Positions 47,281 to 59,005 of a stretch of DNA of 64,000 nt are shown in pieces. Position 1 is the first letter of the stretch; every line of letters starts with the position of its first letter. The position numbers and the translations under genes are program-made. Below the pieces are notes generated by a model. The model was not told the origin of the DNA and searched no databases. It saw only the letters and a list, made by a program, of their open reading frames with translations. The stretch is from Anaeramoeba flamelloides (Eukaryota > Metamonada > Anaeramoebidae): positions 9,548,001 through 9,612,000 of the forward strand of contig JANTQA010000057.1 of the NCBI GenBank assembly GCA_027625915.1. The letters run 5' to 3'.

Positions 47281-49791
47281 TTAATCTAAATCTTCATATG
47301 AGATGCCTTTTGGTTCACGTTGCAGTGATAATTGGTAAAGCTTATCCTCATTTAAAGAAGGGTATTTTTCGAAATATTCTTGAAGTTGAGGTATTGCTTT
47401 TAAATTATAAGGGCGAAGTTGAAATTTTAGAAATTCCATTAACATTTTTACTGTTCCTCTCATTTTTTTTTTTTTTTTAATTAATTCGCTCTCTTTTTCT
47501 TCATTTTTATTTTGAAATAATTTGTTATTTTTTTCGTTTTCATTTTTGTTTTCTTTTTCATTATCGTTTTTGTTTTCATTTTCATTTTCATTTTTGTTTT
47601 CATTTTCATTTTCCTTTTCGTTTTCATTTTTGTTTTCATTTTCATTTTCCTTTTCCTTTTCATTTTCATTTTTATTATTTATATATTGGCCGTTATTAAA
47701 ATCACTATCATCATCATCTTCTTCTTTGGAGATATCAGTGTCATCGTCTGTCTCATTCTTATTCATTTCATCAAGAAATGTTAAATCTGTTAAATGTATC
47801 CCTAAAAAGGGTATAGCTGATTGTCCGTTCTGATAAGCATTTACCAAATCCTTTCGGTATTCTTTGAAAGAGCATTCTGTACTCAATAAGGAATCAAGAG
47901 AATCTAATTTATCTAGCATTGGCTCCGAAACATTAAACATTGTGTGCTTTAGTCTACTTATTGTCAAGCTATGCAATGAAGAGATAATGGCCATGAGGGA
48001 ATTATAATTATGGAAATTTTTCAAATGTTCGGCAAGCGTAATGAAATATTCAACATTTCTTGCACGATCGTAAAGCTTTTGTGCTTGTAGAATCATTGTA
48101 CAACACCAAAAGCTAAAATTATTAAAGCGGTTGATCATATTGCGAACGTTTTGGGCACGCAAGTAAAGATCCTTTTTATTCCAGCTTTGGTTTAGCAATT
48201 CTGTAAAATCAATTTTGGAAAATGTCTGGAATTCTCTCAGGGTTATTTGCCGCGCTGCCTCCTCTGGGTCGATATCAAACAGACTCAAATACTTCCAATT
48301 GATGTTTTTTGAGATCTTTGGAGTGGGGAATTTGATTCTTTTTTTGAAGAAAATGGTTTCATCAAAAATATTTACTTTTATGGTATGGATAGCGCTTTGG
48401 TTAATGTATCCCTTTTGGTTATTCCGGTATCCAATAATATAATATTTTTTTTTTTTTGTTCTTTGCTTTTTTCCTTTCCCACCATACACAGCATTTCTCT
48501 TTTTAACCTTGTCATTTTTAAATTTAGGCTTTTTTTTGGACAAATAAGAATATTTTTTCGTCTCTAATTTTATTAGCTCTCCTGACGAAAAATTTAAAAT
48601 AGATTTCTCATCATTGCTTACATCAGTTTTTGTAATCCCATGAGAAAGATCCGTGATTTTTTCCCTTGTAATTAATTTGGCCCAATTCCTGAAAAGCATG
48701 GATTTAAAATTGATTAAAAAATTTGTTTTGGTGATCCCTTCGTTCATTAGATCATTTGTGCTCAAAAGCAATTTTTTTTTTTTCATGTACAATTGTGCAA
48801 TGGATTCCAAAGATTCCTTCTCCTTGGATTGATCAGCAATCATGCCATCAACGATTTCAATTGCTAATTTTAGTTCTTGAATGCAGCCATCAAGCAACTC
48901 CTCCCCCACTGGAATTTCCATCGGTGTAATTGCTGACAACTCATGTTCCAATATTGAGAAATAGGTTAAATACTTTTTCTTTTCTTGGATTGGATCAATC
49001 TTCCTCAAATCGTAGATCATTTTTTTTGATCCTTTTAAAATAAATTTCCACCCATTGTCATTCTCAATTTTCCCTTTTTCAGGATCACTTAAATTCTCAA
49101 GATATTGATCATCAATTTTTAAAGTAATCTTTTGACTTTTTTCAACAAGGTTTGATTCCAAATCAGCTTTGTATTCTCTGATTTTACTTTTGTTTTGAGA
49201 GTCGGTTTTGTCCTTGCTCCCAATCTGTTCAACGTCGTTCAAATTTGGACTCTTGTTATTTGGTTTTTTTGTTCTTTCCAGATTATCTGAATTCGAACTT
49301 TCGCTTGGACTATCTGAAAATGTCGAATTATAGGAGCTATAAGAATGATACGAGCTGTATGAGCTACTTGATCCCGATCCATCAGAATCATTCGAATCTG
49401 AGTATGGTATTGAATTCAAAAAATATATTTGTTCATCCCAAAAATCCTCTTCTTTTAATCCATTTTCATTTATTTGTTTAAAAAAATAAAAATGTTCATC
49501 CCAATTTTCTTCTTTTTTTTCTTTTTTTGATTCTTTTTCTTTTTCTTTTTCGGGATTTTGGGTTTGTTTTTGATTTTGATCTTGATCTTCTTGGTTTGTT
49601 TTAGGAATGTGTTGTTCTTTTGATTTTATTTCTAATTGGATCTGTGTTTTTGTTCTTTGGTTTTTCCATTTATTGCTTTGCCTGCTATTAATTTTGAGAT
49701 TAGTTAATTTGTTCATATTCTCAAAAAAATCAACTAAACCATTAATTGTTGCCCTTTTAGAATGTCCTTTAGATTGAAGTAAATCGTTCAT
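47281..49791 (-). CDS. RasGEF-domain protein with a Lys/Glu/Asn insert inside the catalytic domain
   Basis: Single-exon gene of 836 codons from ATG 49791. The CDC25-type RasGEF domain spans residues about 503-820: LFDIDPEEAARQITLREF, then FWCCTMILQ, RARNVEYFITLAEHL, NFHNYNSLMAIISSL, then PFLGIHLTDLTFLDE and, at the end, FLKFQLRPYNLKAIPQLQEY. It should catalyse GDP release from a Ras-family GTPase at membranes. The domain is split by about 100 residues (about 677-778) of Asp/Glu- then Glu/Asn/Lys-repeats between the HLTDL region and the last helices. The N-terminal 250 residues are Gln/Lys/Glu- and Ser-rich and look disordered. Residues about 249-380 are helical and of unknown family. I see no convincing REM (RasGEF_N) domain, PH, RhoGAP or other partner domain. 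Stop TAA is at 47281-47283. Confidence 0.92.
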   Translation of the reverse strand: MNDLLQSKGHSKRATINGLVDFFENMNKLTNLKINSRQSNKWKNQRTKTQIQLEIKSKEQHIPKTNQEDQDQNQKQTQNPEKEKEKESKKEKKEENWDEHFYFFKQINENGLKEEDFWDEQIYFLNSIPYSDSNDSDGSGSSSSYSSYHSYSSYNSTFSDSPSESSNSDNLERTKKPNNKSPNLNDVEQIGSKDKTDSQNKSKIREYKADLESNLVEKSQKITLKIDDQYLENLSDPEKGKIENDNGWKFILKGSKKMIYDLRKIDPIQEKKKYLTYFSILEHELSAITPMEIPVGEELLDGCIQELKLAIEIVDGMIADQSKEKESLESIAQLYMKKKKLLLSTNDLMNEGITKTNFLINFKSMLFRNWAKLITREKITDLSHGITKTDVSNDEKSILNFSSGELIKLETKKYSYLSKKKPKFKNDKVKKRNAVYGGKGKKQRTKKKKYYIIGYRNNQKGYINQSAIHTIKVNIFDETIFFKKRIKFPTPKISKNINWKYLSLFDIDPEEAARQITLREFQTFSKIDFTELLNQSWNKKDLYLRAQNVRNMINRFNNFSFWCCTMILQAQKLYDRARNVEYFITLAEHLKNFHNYNSLMAIISSLHSLTISRLKHTMFNVSEPMLDKLDSLDSLLSTECSFKEYRKDLVNAYQNGQSAIPFLGIHLTDLTFLDEMNKNETDDDTDISKEEDDDDSDFNNGQYINNKNENEKEKENENENKNENEKENENENKNENENENKNDNEKENKNENEKNNKLFQNKNEEKESELIKKKKKMRGTVKMLMEFLKFQLRPYNLKAIPQLQEYFEKYPSLNEDKLYQLSLQREPKGISYEDLD

Positions 49792-50065
49792 AAGATTTAC
49801 CTTTATCCAAATTAACTTTTTTGAAAAAAATGAATTGTTAAATTTACAGAGGAAAAGTGTGTCCTATAATTGTGTATTAATTTATTGAAAAAGAATAAAA
49901 TTCAGAAATTTTGAAGGTAAAGAACTATCTTAAACAAGAAAATTATTTGGTTTGTCTTACTTTTTAAATTAGGTATTTGAAATTTATATTGGAAAAAATT
50001 TCAATGCATTTTCTGATTTTTCCATTCCAAATTTATTTTTCCTTTTACAATTTTTTTGTTCTCCT

Positions 50066-50643
50066 AATATATGTCCTTAATAAAATTAAGCACTATTTTT
50101 TTCTGATTAATATTTTTCGAAATCTAAGTTTCATACTTAATTCCATTAACCACTGAGATAAATTTTTTTAGAATAAAAACACTCTCAACTTTTGAATATC
50201 AAAATTATTTTTTGAAATTACTGTGCGCTTTTTTATTTTTTTTTTGAAAAATTGGGGTTGAGAAAAGTTTGAAATCAAAGAATAAGTTAATATATTAAAT
50301 TAGAATGCCCGTCCAGAGAGTTTATCCTTTTAGTTTAACTTTTTTTTAATTTTACCATTTAAAACGAAAAAAAACATTTGAAGACCAAATTAGTGCCTTT
50401 TGTGAAAAGAAAATTCCCAGAATTTAGAATTTATTTTAGTAAATGAGTTAAAACAAGATACTGAATCTAAAAATATACATAATTTCAAGTGTGAATTCAA
50501 TGATTTTTGCAAAAAAAGTTTTCAAGAAAAAGTTAAATTGAAACTTTATTTTTTTTTTATTTTATCATTTTGTTTTTTTAATTGTATTAATGGAAAGTAT
50601 TTGATCAGTTTTTCATTTTTAGTGTTTTTTGGTTCGTAGGGAC
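50066..50643 (+). repeat. 570-bp dispersed repeat, copy 2
   Basis: Partner of 242-812; one of the most similar repeat pairs in the window by eye, hence probably recent. It lies upstream of the RasGEF start. Confidence 0.8.
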
Positions 50644-51637
50644 ATATACTGATATTTTCCAACATAAAAGTATCTATTAAATAAAAAGGTATCACAAATT
50701 CTATTTCTTTAAAATTTCTGGGTTAAATGGAAAATTGATAGGAAAAGGAAATGAGAATTTTTTTCCGTTTTTTTTAATATTTTAATATTAATAGAGATAA
50801 ATATTTTTTAAAATAGAGAGAAAGTTACTAATTAAAATTCTAGTTCAACCAATATAACTTGAATGGTAAACTTGACATATTTTAACTTTCCTATTAAAGT
50901 CAGGCAACAAGGAATTATTAAAAAAAATGTTACTGATATTTTAATATTAAATGTGACAAAATTTTCACTTCATTTTCCTCTTTTTTCTTTTTTTAAAAAT
51001 TTCGAACAAATAGATTGTAATTTGAATACTTATTTTTTTTGTTTAAATCAATATTTTGTTCAACATTCGTGTAAAAACAAAGATCTCAAAAATTAAAGTT
51101 TGAGAAGAATTAAAAAATATGAAAAACAAGAAAAAAAAATTTCCAATTTAAAATTGAAATATCAGTACGAGATCTTTTCCAAAAAAATCTTGAGGATTAT
51201 AGGTGTTTTATGCTTAATAGAGATCATTAATATATGTAAATATATATATATATATATATATAATTTTCGGGAATTATTGACTTTAAACAAAGTTAAAAGT
51301 TCTTGTTAAAAATATATTTGTTGAATTTTTCGAATTTGTATTGTATAGGCTGAAATATAAGGTAAACAAAATTTAAATATTTAATTCAAATTGGTTCGGA
51401 AATATAAAATCCCCTTCTAGTGTACCCATCTACTTTCTTTTAAATATAATAGAGTTCAATATAATGGTATAAATATACTTCAAAATCATCTTGAGGGTTA
51501 GTTCGAAAGAGGAAAATAAAATAAATATAAAATATGAATTAATTTGTTCAAAAATGTCCAAAAGTTTATTGAGGAATAACTGTTTTTTAGTAAGATAAAT
51601 AAAAAAATAACAAAATTTATTCAAATTTTACTTTCCC
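50644..51637. other. Intergenic, one (AT)n tract
   Basis: The frames at 50863-51309 are AT-rich chance frames; the second runs through the (TA)n tract at 51239-51262. Nothing else seen. Confidence 0.5.
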
Positions 51638-51844
51638 TTACAACTAATAGTGTAAATTCCACCGTTAGGATAAAGAATTTGAAAAAAATTAAGGTATAAA
51701 AAAAATCTCAAATTCAGGTAAAAATTGTGGATTTTAATAAAAGAATTTGTAAAAACCAAATTTCGAATAATATGCCTATACTTGGAGATTTTATTGTACC
51801 TAAAATTTTGCCAAAAGTTTGTGCCTTAAAGTTACATTGGTTGT
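51638..51844. mobile_element. Degraded copy of the CAGTCAGTTCCAC MITE
   Basis: Shared interior blocks: TTAAGGTATAAAAAAAATCT, TTGTACCTAAAATTTTG and GTTTGTGCCTTAAAGT; right end TTGGTTGTA. The ends diverge from the family by several bases. Confidence 0.6.
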
Positions 51845-52322
51845 AAAATAAGGATCCCTATAAGGAAATTTGAAATTAACATCAGAAAGCGTAAAAAATG
51901 ATATTATATTTTATTTAAAATATCTTTTTCTTTTAATAATAATACAAAAAAAATATAAAATACAATAATAATCTTTTCCATGTGTAAAAGTCTTATTATA
52001 TTTTGAAAATGGAAGTTTTTTATATAAAAAAATATAAATAAATTGTTATATTTTTTCATTTAAATATCCCATTTGCTAAAATAATTCAAAAAAAAAAAAA
52101 ACAACAAAAGAAAATAAAATAAAATTAGATACAATTCAATTTAGAAACACTGATTAGAGTAGGAAAGGGTAATTTAAAAAATTATTTCAAGATTTGAATC
52201 TTAATTGTGGTGGGTAATTTAATAAATATATATATATTTCACATAAACGATTATCTCAAATGGAAATCTTCTTAATAAAAACCGTGTTTAAATTTAAAAT
52301 AAGTTGTTTTCACACAATTTTC

Positions 52323-52573
52323 TTTAAAGACCTAGCCCCAGTATAAAAGCAAAAAATGTTCAATTTTTTGCCATTTTTTTTTTTTAAATCTCTTTTTTCA
52401 AAAAACAAATTAACAACAGTTTACATGAAATGTAGAAATGATTACTATCCAAGCCTATTCTAATACTTTTTTCCTAACTGTAACTTGAAGATATTTCATA
52501 AAAGTTAATTGAAAAAAAAATGAAAAAAAAAAATATCCATTTTTTACTTTTATACTGGGACAAGGGCTTTAAA
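52323..52573. mobile_element. 251-bp element with 36-bp inverted ends (CCCAGTATAAAAG)
   Basis: Left arm starts TTTAAAGACCTAGCCCCAG and ends AAAAAATG; the right arm is its complement with about four differences in 36. TTTAAA sits at both ends and is itself a palindrome, so the target duplication could be TTTAAA or TTAA. Only one copy seen. Confidence 0.7.
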
Positions 52574-52954
52574 ATTAATATTTTTTTTTCATAATAAAAG
52601 TAATTTTCACAAACAGAAAAAATTATTAGCTACTTAATTTATAAATTTTAATGTATATTATTTAAAAAAGTTGGAAATTTATTAATTAAAAAAAAGAAAT
52701 TTTATTAATATTAATTAGCTTACATTTTATTGGATACAAATGATTAATAAATCTGTTTTTATTGATAAAAAATCTTTAATTAATAAACTACTATGTTCAT
52801 AGATACTTGTGTTGTAAGTATAAGTAACTCTTATTATCTTTCTGAAATTAATAGGTAACTTATTTCCACAAATACACAATCAAAATTGATAACAAAACAC
52901 ATTTTTTACTGATAATAGTTCATCGGGTAATTAGTCCTCGTGTTTCAGGAGAAG

Positions 52955-53165
52955 TGTTTTCAAGTGTAATTTAGTGCCGTAAGTTGCCTATATTTTTCAT
53001 AATTCAAAACAATAAAGAGTTAAATCAAATATTTTACACAATTCTTTCCAATTCTGGTATAGTTAACGGTGTTTTTTTTTAAGTTTTCAAGAATTCGAAA
53101 TAATTTAGTTACATCAAGGATTTTACTCAGTTCTTTCAAATCCTGGAAAACCTAACAGCAGGGGA
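52955..53165. repeat. Related composite palindromic repeat
   Basis: AAGTGTAATTTAGTGCCGTA at the start and TTTACACAATTCTTTCCAAT / ACTCAGTTCTTTCAAATCCT arms resemble the modules at 11.6 and 60.3 kb. Confidence 0.45.
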
Positions 53166-53574
53166 TAATTTTTAATTTGGTCATTTTAATGATATAATAT
53201 TTTTTTTTGCTTTAATATTATAATTATTTTTCTTCTTCTCTTTTTTATTTAGTAAATTTTCTTTGATTACTCCTTTCTCTTAAAAAATAAATAAATAAAA
53301 ATACATTTTTTAACTTTGGAGAATTGAATTATCATTGTTAATTGAATTCATTTTTTGAATTTGTTTTGCTAAAAAAGGTTCACAATCCTTTTTTTTTTTG
53401 AATTTTTGAATTAAAAGGGAAAACATTAAAGAAAAATTTCAAAAAGAAATTAATTTTTTTAGGAAATCCCACTTTTAGTAATTTCTCAGGGAATTTTATA
53501 TTGATAAATTATTTTTAAAATTTTATCTTCTTCAAAAGATAAAAGAAAAAAAACCAAATAATAGAGATTATGAT

Positions 53575-54810
53575 GATACCATATTTTATCATGATATTAA
53601 CAACAAAATTGTGATAGTCTTAAAAAAATCGCGATTAGTCCAACTTTATCACGAAAAATCATAAAATCGCGATATCCTAATTATTGCCATCAAAAAATGA
53701 AAAATTATTTTTAGAAATCACCTTAAAAAAACCACTTGATTTTTACAAAACCTTGAGATTTTTACAACACTTTTCCACTTTAATAATGTTTGAAAGTGTT
53801 TACAAGTGCTGGAATTGTCTACAAGTGTTTGAAAGTTTTGAAAGACATAAAACTTTTAAAAAGGGTAATGATTTTTTTTGTTGTGGATAAAAAATTTTTT
53901 TATTTTCATTTTTTTTTTTTTTTGTCAAAATATTAAATCTCAAACAAATATTATGATCATAATATAATGATCCATTTCAACAATACACTTGAATATAAAA
54001 TAGAATTTTTTTTTTATCGAGTTTTACCTTCACAATTTTTCATAACCCAAAAGAATAAAGAGTAATTTTCCTTCTTATTGGTCATCGATCAAACAAAAAA
54101 CCTATATATCTAGTTGTGTTTTCTGTCCAATGTCAAGATATTCAAAGAAGAAGAATAAAAATAAAATGAAGACAATAATTGTATAAAAAATCTAAATAAT
54201 TGGTCATCATCTCGCAAATTGTTGTGAAAACTTTTGTAAAATAATCCAAGTCCTTTCAGCTTTCTGAGAATATTTAAAATGTTTTCACCCAAGAACACAT
54301 TCTTTAAAGAACTGTTGAAGGGTTTGTTGTTTTAGAAACCCTACTTATCCAAGGCAATTTAAAACACCACCATTGACTGAGAAAATATGTATTACTCTTT
54401 AGTTCTTATTTTTGTTGATCTCAAAGGATCGTTAGGTTTTTCAACCTAATCAAACGAAAATACAATAAAATTCTTGGATCTGATCCTTGATAAAATCAAG
54501 TATCTTGTTTTCGTTATCTCAAAGAATAATTTTTTTACATATCTATTTTTTGATCAAAAAAAATTTCCTCGGAAAAATATTTCTCAATTAGCTCAAAAAT
54601 ACATCAATTATTAGATCTCGATTACTTTTTAATCACGATATTTTAGGATTTATCACAATTTTTAAATAATTATCGAGATTTTATAGAATATCATGATTTA
54701 ATAATAATTTTCGCGATTTGATTGAATATTGCAATTTGTTAGAATTTCACGATTTGTTAGAAATTATTGCGATTTTTGTATCTTTATCGTGAATTAAGCC
54801 TGATATCATC
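53575..54810. repeat. Segment bounded by clusters of ATCGCGAT/ATCACGAT motifs
   Basis: Left cluster (about 53615-53680) and right cluster (about 54610-54800) hold many degenerate copies of a motif like AATCGCGATTT or TATCACGA. The outer edges read GATGATACCA and, complemented, GATGATATCA. The segment between has no supported gene. It could be an element with subterminal repeats. Confidence 0.4.
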
Positions 54811-55214
54811 AAAAAATCTAATTAATCCATGAAATATTTAAAAAAAATGATATTTCTATTATTATTGATAATTTATTTAATTTCAAAAACATTAATAGAC
54901 TATATAATATGCTTTTTACAATTACACAGTTTATAAATAACAAAAATTTAAGATAAAAAATCAATTATTTATCATATTTCCTTCATTTCTTTTTTTTTTT
55001 TTTTAATTAAAATAATGAATTCCAATTCATTTTTTTTTTTTGAAAATATTTAAATTTTGAGAAATAATAAAAAAAAAAAAAAAATTCAAACCTATTAATT
55101 TTTGGGTTATTTCTAAACGAGTAAAAAGATGAGGATTGTATTATAACTTATTGACGAAACATAAATAAATTAAAAAAATATTACTTTTGGGGTTTACATT
55201 GAAGTTAAAATATC

Positions 55215-55600
55215 CAGGTATAAAAAAGTATTTTAGGAAGGTTTTTAATTTAATGCTTTGATGATTATTCTCTTTTTGTTAAAAAAAAAGTAAAAATATT
55301 ATCAGAACTGTTCTTTGAATCAAAAAAATATATATATTTTTTCAAGTTTGAAATAATTATTGTAATTATTTTGAAATTAAGTGGGTTTTTTATAGCAAGT
55401 TATTTCAAAACTTGACTATTTTAGTTAATAACAAAGTTTTTGTAAGCCCCTTTAATAATAATAGGATTTCAATCTTTTTGAAAGAAAATATTTTAATTTT
55501 TTTTTGGTAATAATTTGATAATACAAGTATTTAAGAAAAATAAGATAAGGAAAAGGAAATGAATAAATTTTCCATTTATTATTTTAACAATTAGATTTTT
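55215..55600 (+). repeat. Partner of the 42.4-kb repeat
   Basis: Collinear with 42400-42800. A further short repeat follows: 55810-55990 is repeated at about 58215-58400 (AATTATGAAGATATTGAAAG). Confidence 0.5.
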
Positions 55601-55990
55601 TGAGATTATATTAATAATCTGATAACTCTTTTTAAAAAGGAAAAATGAAAATGAGGTGAATTTTTTTTTCATTTATAAAGGAAAATGCAAGTACATAAGT
55701 TTCTATATCCGATATTGAAAACTCTAATCAATTATAAAGCATTGGTTAATACTTAGAATATTGATTAACTGTAATAATTAAAGAATTATCAAAATAGAGA
55801 GACTAGGTTAGATAAACAGGAAATTGGGTTCTTTAAAAATATTTTAAAATAGAATTATGAAGATATTGAAAGATTAAAATGGAATTTTTGAAAAAAAAAA
55901 AATCATAAAATATACATTTTTTAGGTTTTCTCAAATACAATCTTTTCATTTTGTAAAAATTTGTTTTTAAAACAAACTATTTGAAAGAAA

Positions 55991-57149
55991 ATTCTTTAGG
56001 ATTTTAAAACATTTTATATTAATCAAAGATGTACATTCAATTGCCTTCTTTAATCCGAAACAGGCAACGATGGGTATACTGTCTTCTTCTGTTCAAATAC
56101 CAAAGCCTGTAAAAAAAATAATGTTAATCTATGGTTTAATGTTCTATTGTAGTTAAAATAACCCGTGCAAAAAAATATAAAGTGTGTTTCAAAATTAAAA
56201 GCGTGTTTTTTTGTTATAGTTGACCAATACATTAACTAATCAAAGAAGCCAATAATAAACCCTAAAAAATAAGATGTTGGTTTCTGAAAGTTCTATTATT
56301 TAAAAAAAAATCTAAAAATGAAGGATCAAATTGTAAAATTTATCTCCAAAAATAGAGTAAATTTTACAATGAAAATTTTCATCATAGAAAAAACAAAAAA
56401 TTTCAAAAAAATTGAGAATATTATGGAAAATTTTCAACTATTTGCATGAATAATTTAAATTTTACTTTAAATATCAAGATGTTTACTTTCAAAATTGATT
56501 TGAACTTTCTTATACAATGTGATATTAGATTGGGTATTGCCTTGGTACAAGAATAAAAAAAAGCACGGATAATATTTTGAAACACGGATTATAGTCGTCA
56601 TGCACGATTTATTTTGATCACTGTTATTGGAATTTTGTGCTTTGTGAAATTCGGAAAAAGGATCAAGCATTTGAAAAACAATAATTCATTTCTCAAAATC
56701 AGATTTAAATGATAAGTTTGGTTTTGTTGTCTGAAGATGTTTTATTTGTTTTTCAATTTTAAGATTAGGTAAAATTATTTTGAATTTTTCTTACCTTTAT
56801 CCTCAAGTGTTTTTTTTTTTTTTTTTATTGTTTTTGGTACCTTAAATCTGACAAAGTTTTGTTTTCATCCACGAACTTTGAAAACCAAGTATTTCAGCAC
56901 TTTAGTATCAAGAAAAAAAGTCCCGTTGGTAACACCTACCTGAATAAAAATAATCTTTTATAAACAACATTTATTATTTGAATTCTTCTAGACTATTTTC
57001 AAGCAACAACAAAAGAATCTGAATTGTTGTCTATGGTGTTTTTAAGTCAGCTTTTTTTCAGGTCTCTCCAAAAGCGAAAAATGAATTTTTTATTTAAATC
57101 ATTTTTTAATTTTTAAATTTTTCTTGTTTTTTTTGTTTAATTTCAAAAA
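55991..57149. other. Upstream region of VAMP
   Basis: Repeat 56190-56480, then about 650 bp that should hold the VAMP promoter and 5' UTR. It is less AT-rich near 56490-56660 and 56870-57060, but I could not support another gene. Confidence 0.45.
56190..56480. repeat. Partner of the 10.5-kb repeat
   Basis: Collinear with 10500-10815 at moderate identity. Non-coding. Confidence 0.45.
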
Positions 57150-57583
57150 ATGTCAGAAGATCGTTTAACAAAAGTACAAAAAGAAGTAGATGAAGTGAAA
57201 AACATAATGGGCGACAATATTGATAAAGTAATTGATCGAGGAGAAAAACTTGAGAATCTTGAAGAGCGATCAACTCAACTAAATGAAAACTCTTATCAAT
57301 TCAAAAAAGGTGCCACAAAATTAAAAAGAAATATGTGTATGCAAAACCTCAAGGTATTTTCTTTTTTTAACACTTTAAGTTTTTAGAATTAATGACGTTC
57401 GCGTTTGGCTATTTCTTGATTTCAGCAACTAAACCCCATTTCATTCTTTTTATACAATTTATTTTCTTTCAAAAACTAAAAAATATTTTTTTCTTTTAAT
57501 TTTCTTTTTAGTTAACACTAATTATTGCAATGATTGTTATTATAATTATTCTTATTATTGTTTTAGCAGCAGTTTATTCTTAA
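57150..57583 (+). CDS. VAMP/synaptobrevin-type R-SNARE, two exons, short brevin form
   Basis: Exon 1 is 57150-57353 and exon 2 is 57512-57583, joined in phase 0 across a 158-nt intron (GTATTT...TTTTTAG). The product is 91 residues. Residues 2-62 are the SNARE helix (DRLTKVQKEVDEVKNIMGDN, IDKVIDRGEKLENLEERSTQ, QFKKGATKLKR); Arg30 is the ionic zero-layer residue. Exon 2 codes only for the C-terminal anchor, about 20 Ile/Leu/Val/Ala residues followed by Tyr-Ser. There is no longin domain, so it is a brevin-type VAMP with almost nothing before the SNARE motif. It would sit on vesicles and pair with Q-SNAREs in fusion. AATAAA at 57722-57727 probably serves polyadenylation. The match to animal VAMP is strong along the whole length. 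Confidence 0.95.
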
Positions 57584-57721
57584 GCAATACCCTGAAAATC
57601 AAATTTCTTTTTTTATATTCAAATTATTTTGAATAATTCCTTTTCTTTTGAAATAATTTCTTATTTATATTTGTTTGATCGAAACAAACAACAATTTCAT
57701 TAACCTTCCCTTATATCAACG

Positions 57722-57727
57722 AATAAA
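57722..57727 (+). terminator. Likely polyadenylation signal of the VAMP gene
   Basis: AATAAA lies about 140 nt downstream of the VAMP stop codon, followed by a T-rich stretch. It is the first canonical hexamer after the gene. Function is inferred from position. Confidence 0.4.
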
Positions 57728-58489
57728 GTTTTGTCTTTATTTTTAAATTAGTTTGTCTTATCCTTTATTTTTTATCATTTTTTTTCTTTGCTTCACATAC
57801 ATAAAAATTGTTGTTTTAAATTTTAAAATTTATCTCAGAAAAATTTAAGGACCATCCGAATTTAAGGTTATGTGAAGATTACTTTTTTGTTTGATTCCAC
57901 ATTCGTAAACTTTAATGAATAACAAGCCAATAGAAATCGTTAACAATATAAAATTTATCTGTTTTTTTTTTTTTTTCAATCTTTTGTCATTTTGTACAAT
58001 TTTTTTTTTCTTTCAAAAATCCATAATTACCTCGTTTGGGTTGGAAAACTAAAATTCTAAAATGTCAATGTTTGTCCACTTTTTATTCAAGTACTGTGGT
58101 GTAAACAACCCGTGTTTTTTATTTGAACCCATTACTAAAATTTAACTCAAAGCAAAAAATATTGGCTGACTCTAGAAATAAAAGAAACCAATCAATGGGA
58201 TGGAAACAGTATAAAAACAAGAAAAAGGGTTCTTTAAATAAATTTTAAAAAAGAATTATGAAGATATTGAAAGATTAAAATGGACTTTTTTGAAAAAAAA
58301 ATGAACAACATTTCATTTTTTGAATTTTTATAAAAAAAATCATTTTATCTCAGGTAATTTTGTAAATATGTGGAAATTTTTGAAAGAAAGGCATTTAATG
58401 TTATTGAGCCATGTGGGTTAATCAAAGGTCTAACCTCTAAAGTTAATTTAAATCTGAACCAAGAATATAAACTATATTCCGTAAATTTA

Positions 58490-59005
58490 GACACAGTTTA
58501 AACAATTGAAAGAATAACAATATTATACTTTAAATTGAATTTGAAAAGAATTTTGATTTTACAAACTATTTCTTTTTTGTCTTTTTTGTTTTGTTTTCAT
58601 TTCCTTTTTTGTAGTTAAGTAATATGTTTGGTTAGATCTGAATTTTTTTTTCAATGGTTGATAGAAGGTGTGTGTTGAGTTTCTTGAATTATGAAAACCA
58701 CATACAATTGGTTGATGGTATCTTATCATTTGATCGATCAACAATTGTTGGTGAAATTTCAAAAAATTAACCAATATATTTTTTTTGTTTTGTTTCATTA
58801 TTTTGTACACACTACTCTTTATTTTTGAGTTTTATATTTTTTATCTTTTATTTGATTTAAAGTGATTACTTCTTAAAACATTAATAATATGTAACATAAA
58901 GTTTGTTTTCTATTGGGTTTGGAAAAATTCAATAAATTGGTTTTTTTTTTTGTCTTTTTGTTGATTTTGGGTGTGTCAAAATTTTTGGAATGGGGTTTAT
59001 GTCTG
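58490..59005 (+). repeat. Second copy of the 46.7-kb repeat
   Basis: Collinear with 46690-47230 at lower identity. The frame at 58559-58810 (minus) is part of this repeat, not a gene. Confidence 0.5.

Noticed and set aside
56050-56670. Two minus frames upstream of VAMP
   Set aside because: The first overlaps a dispersed repeat and the second lacks any domain; neither links to further exons.
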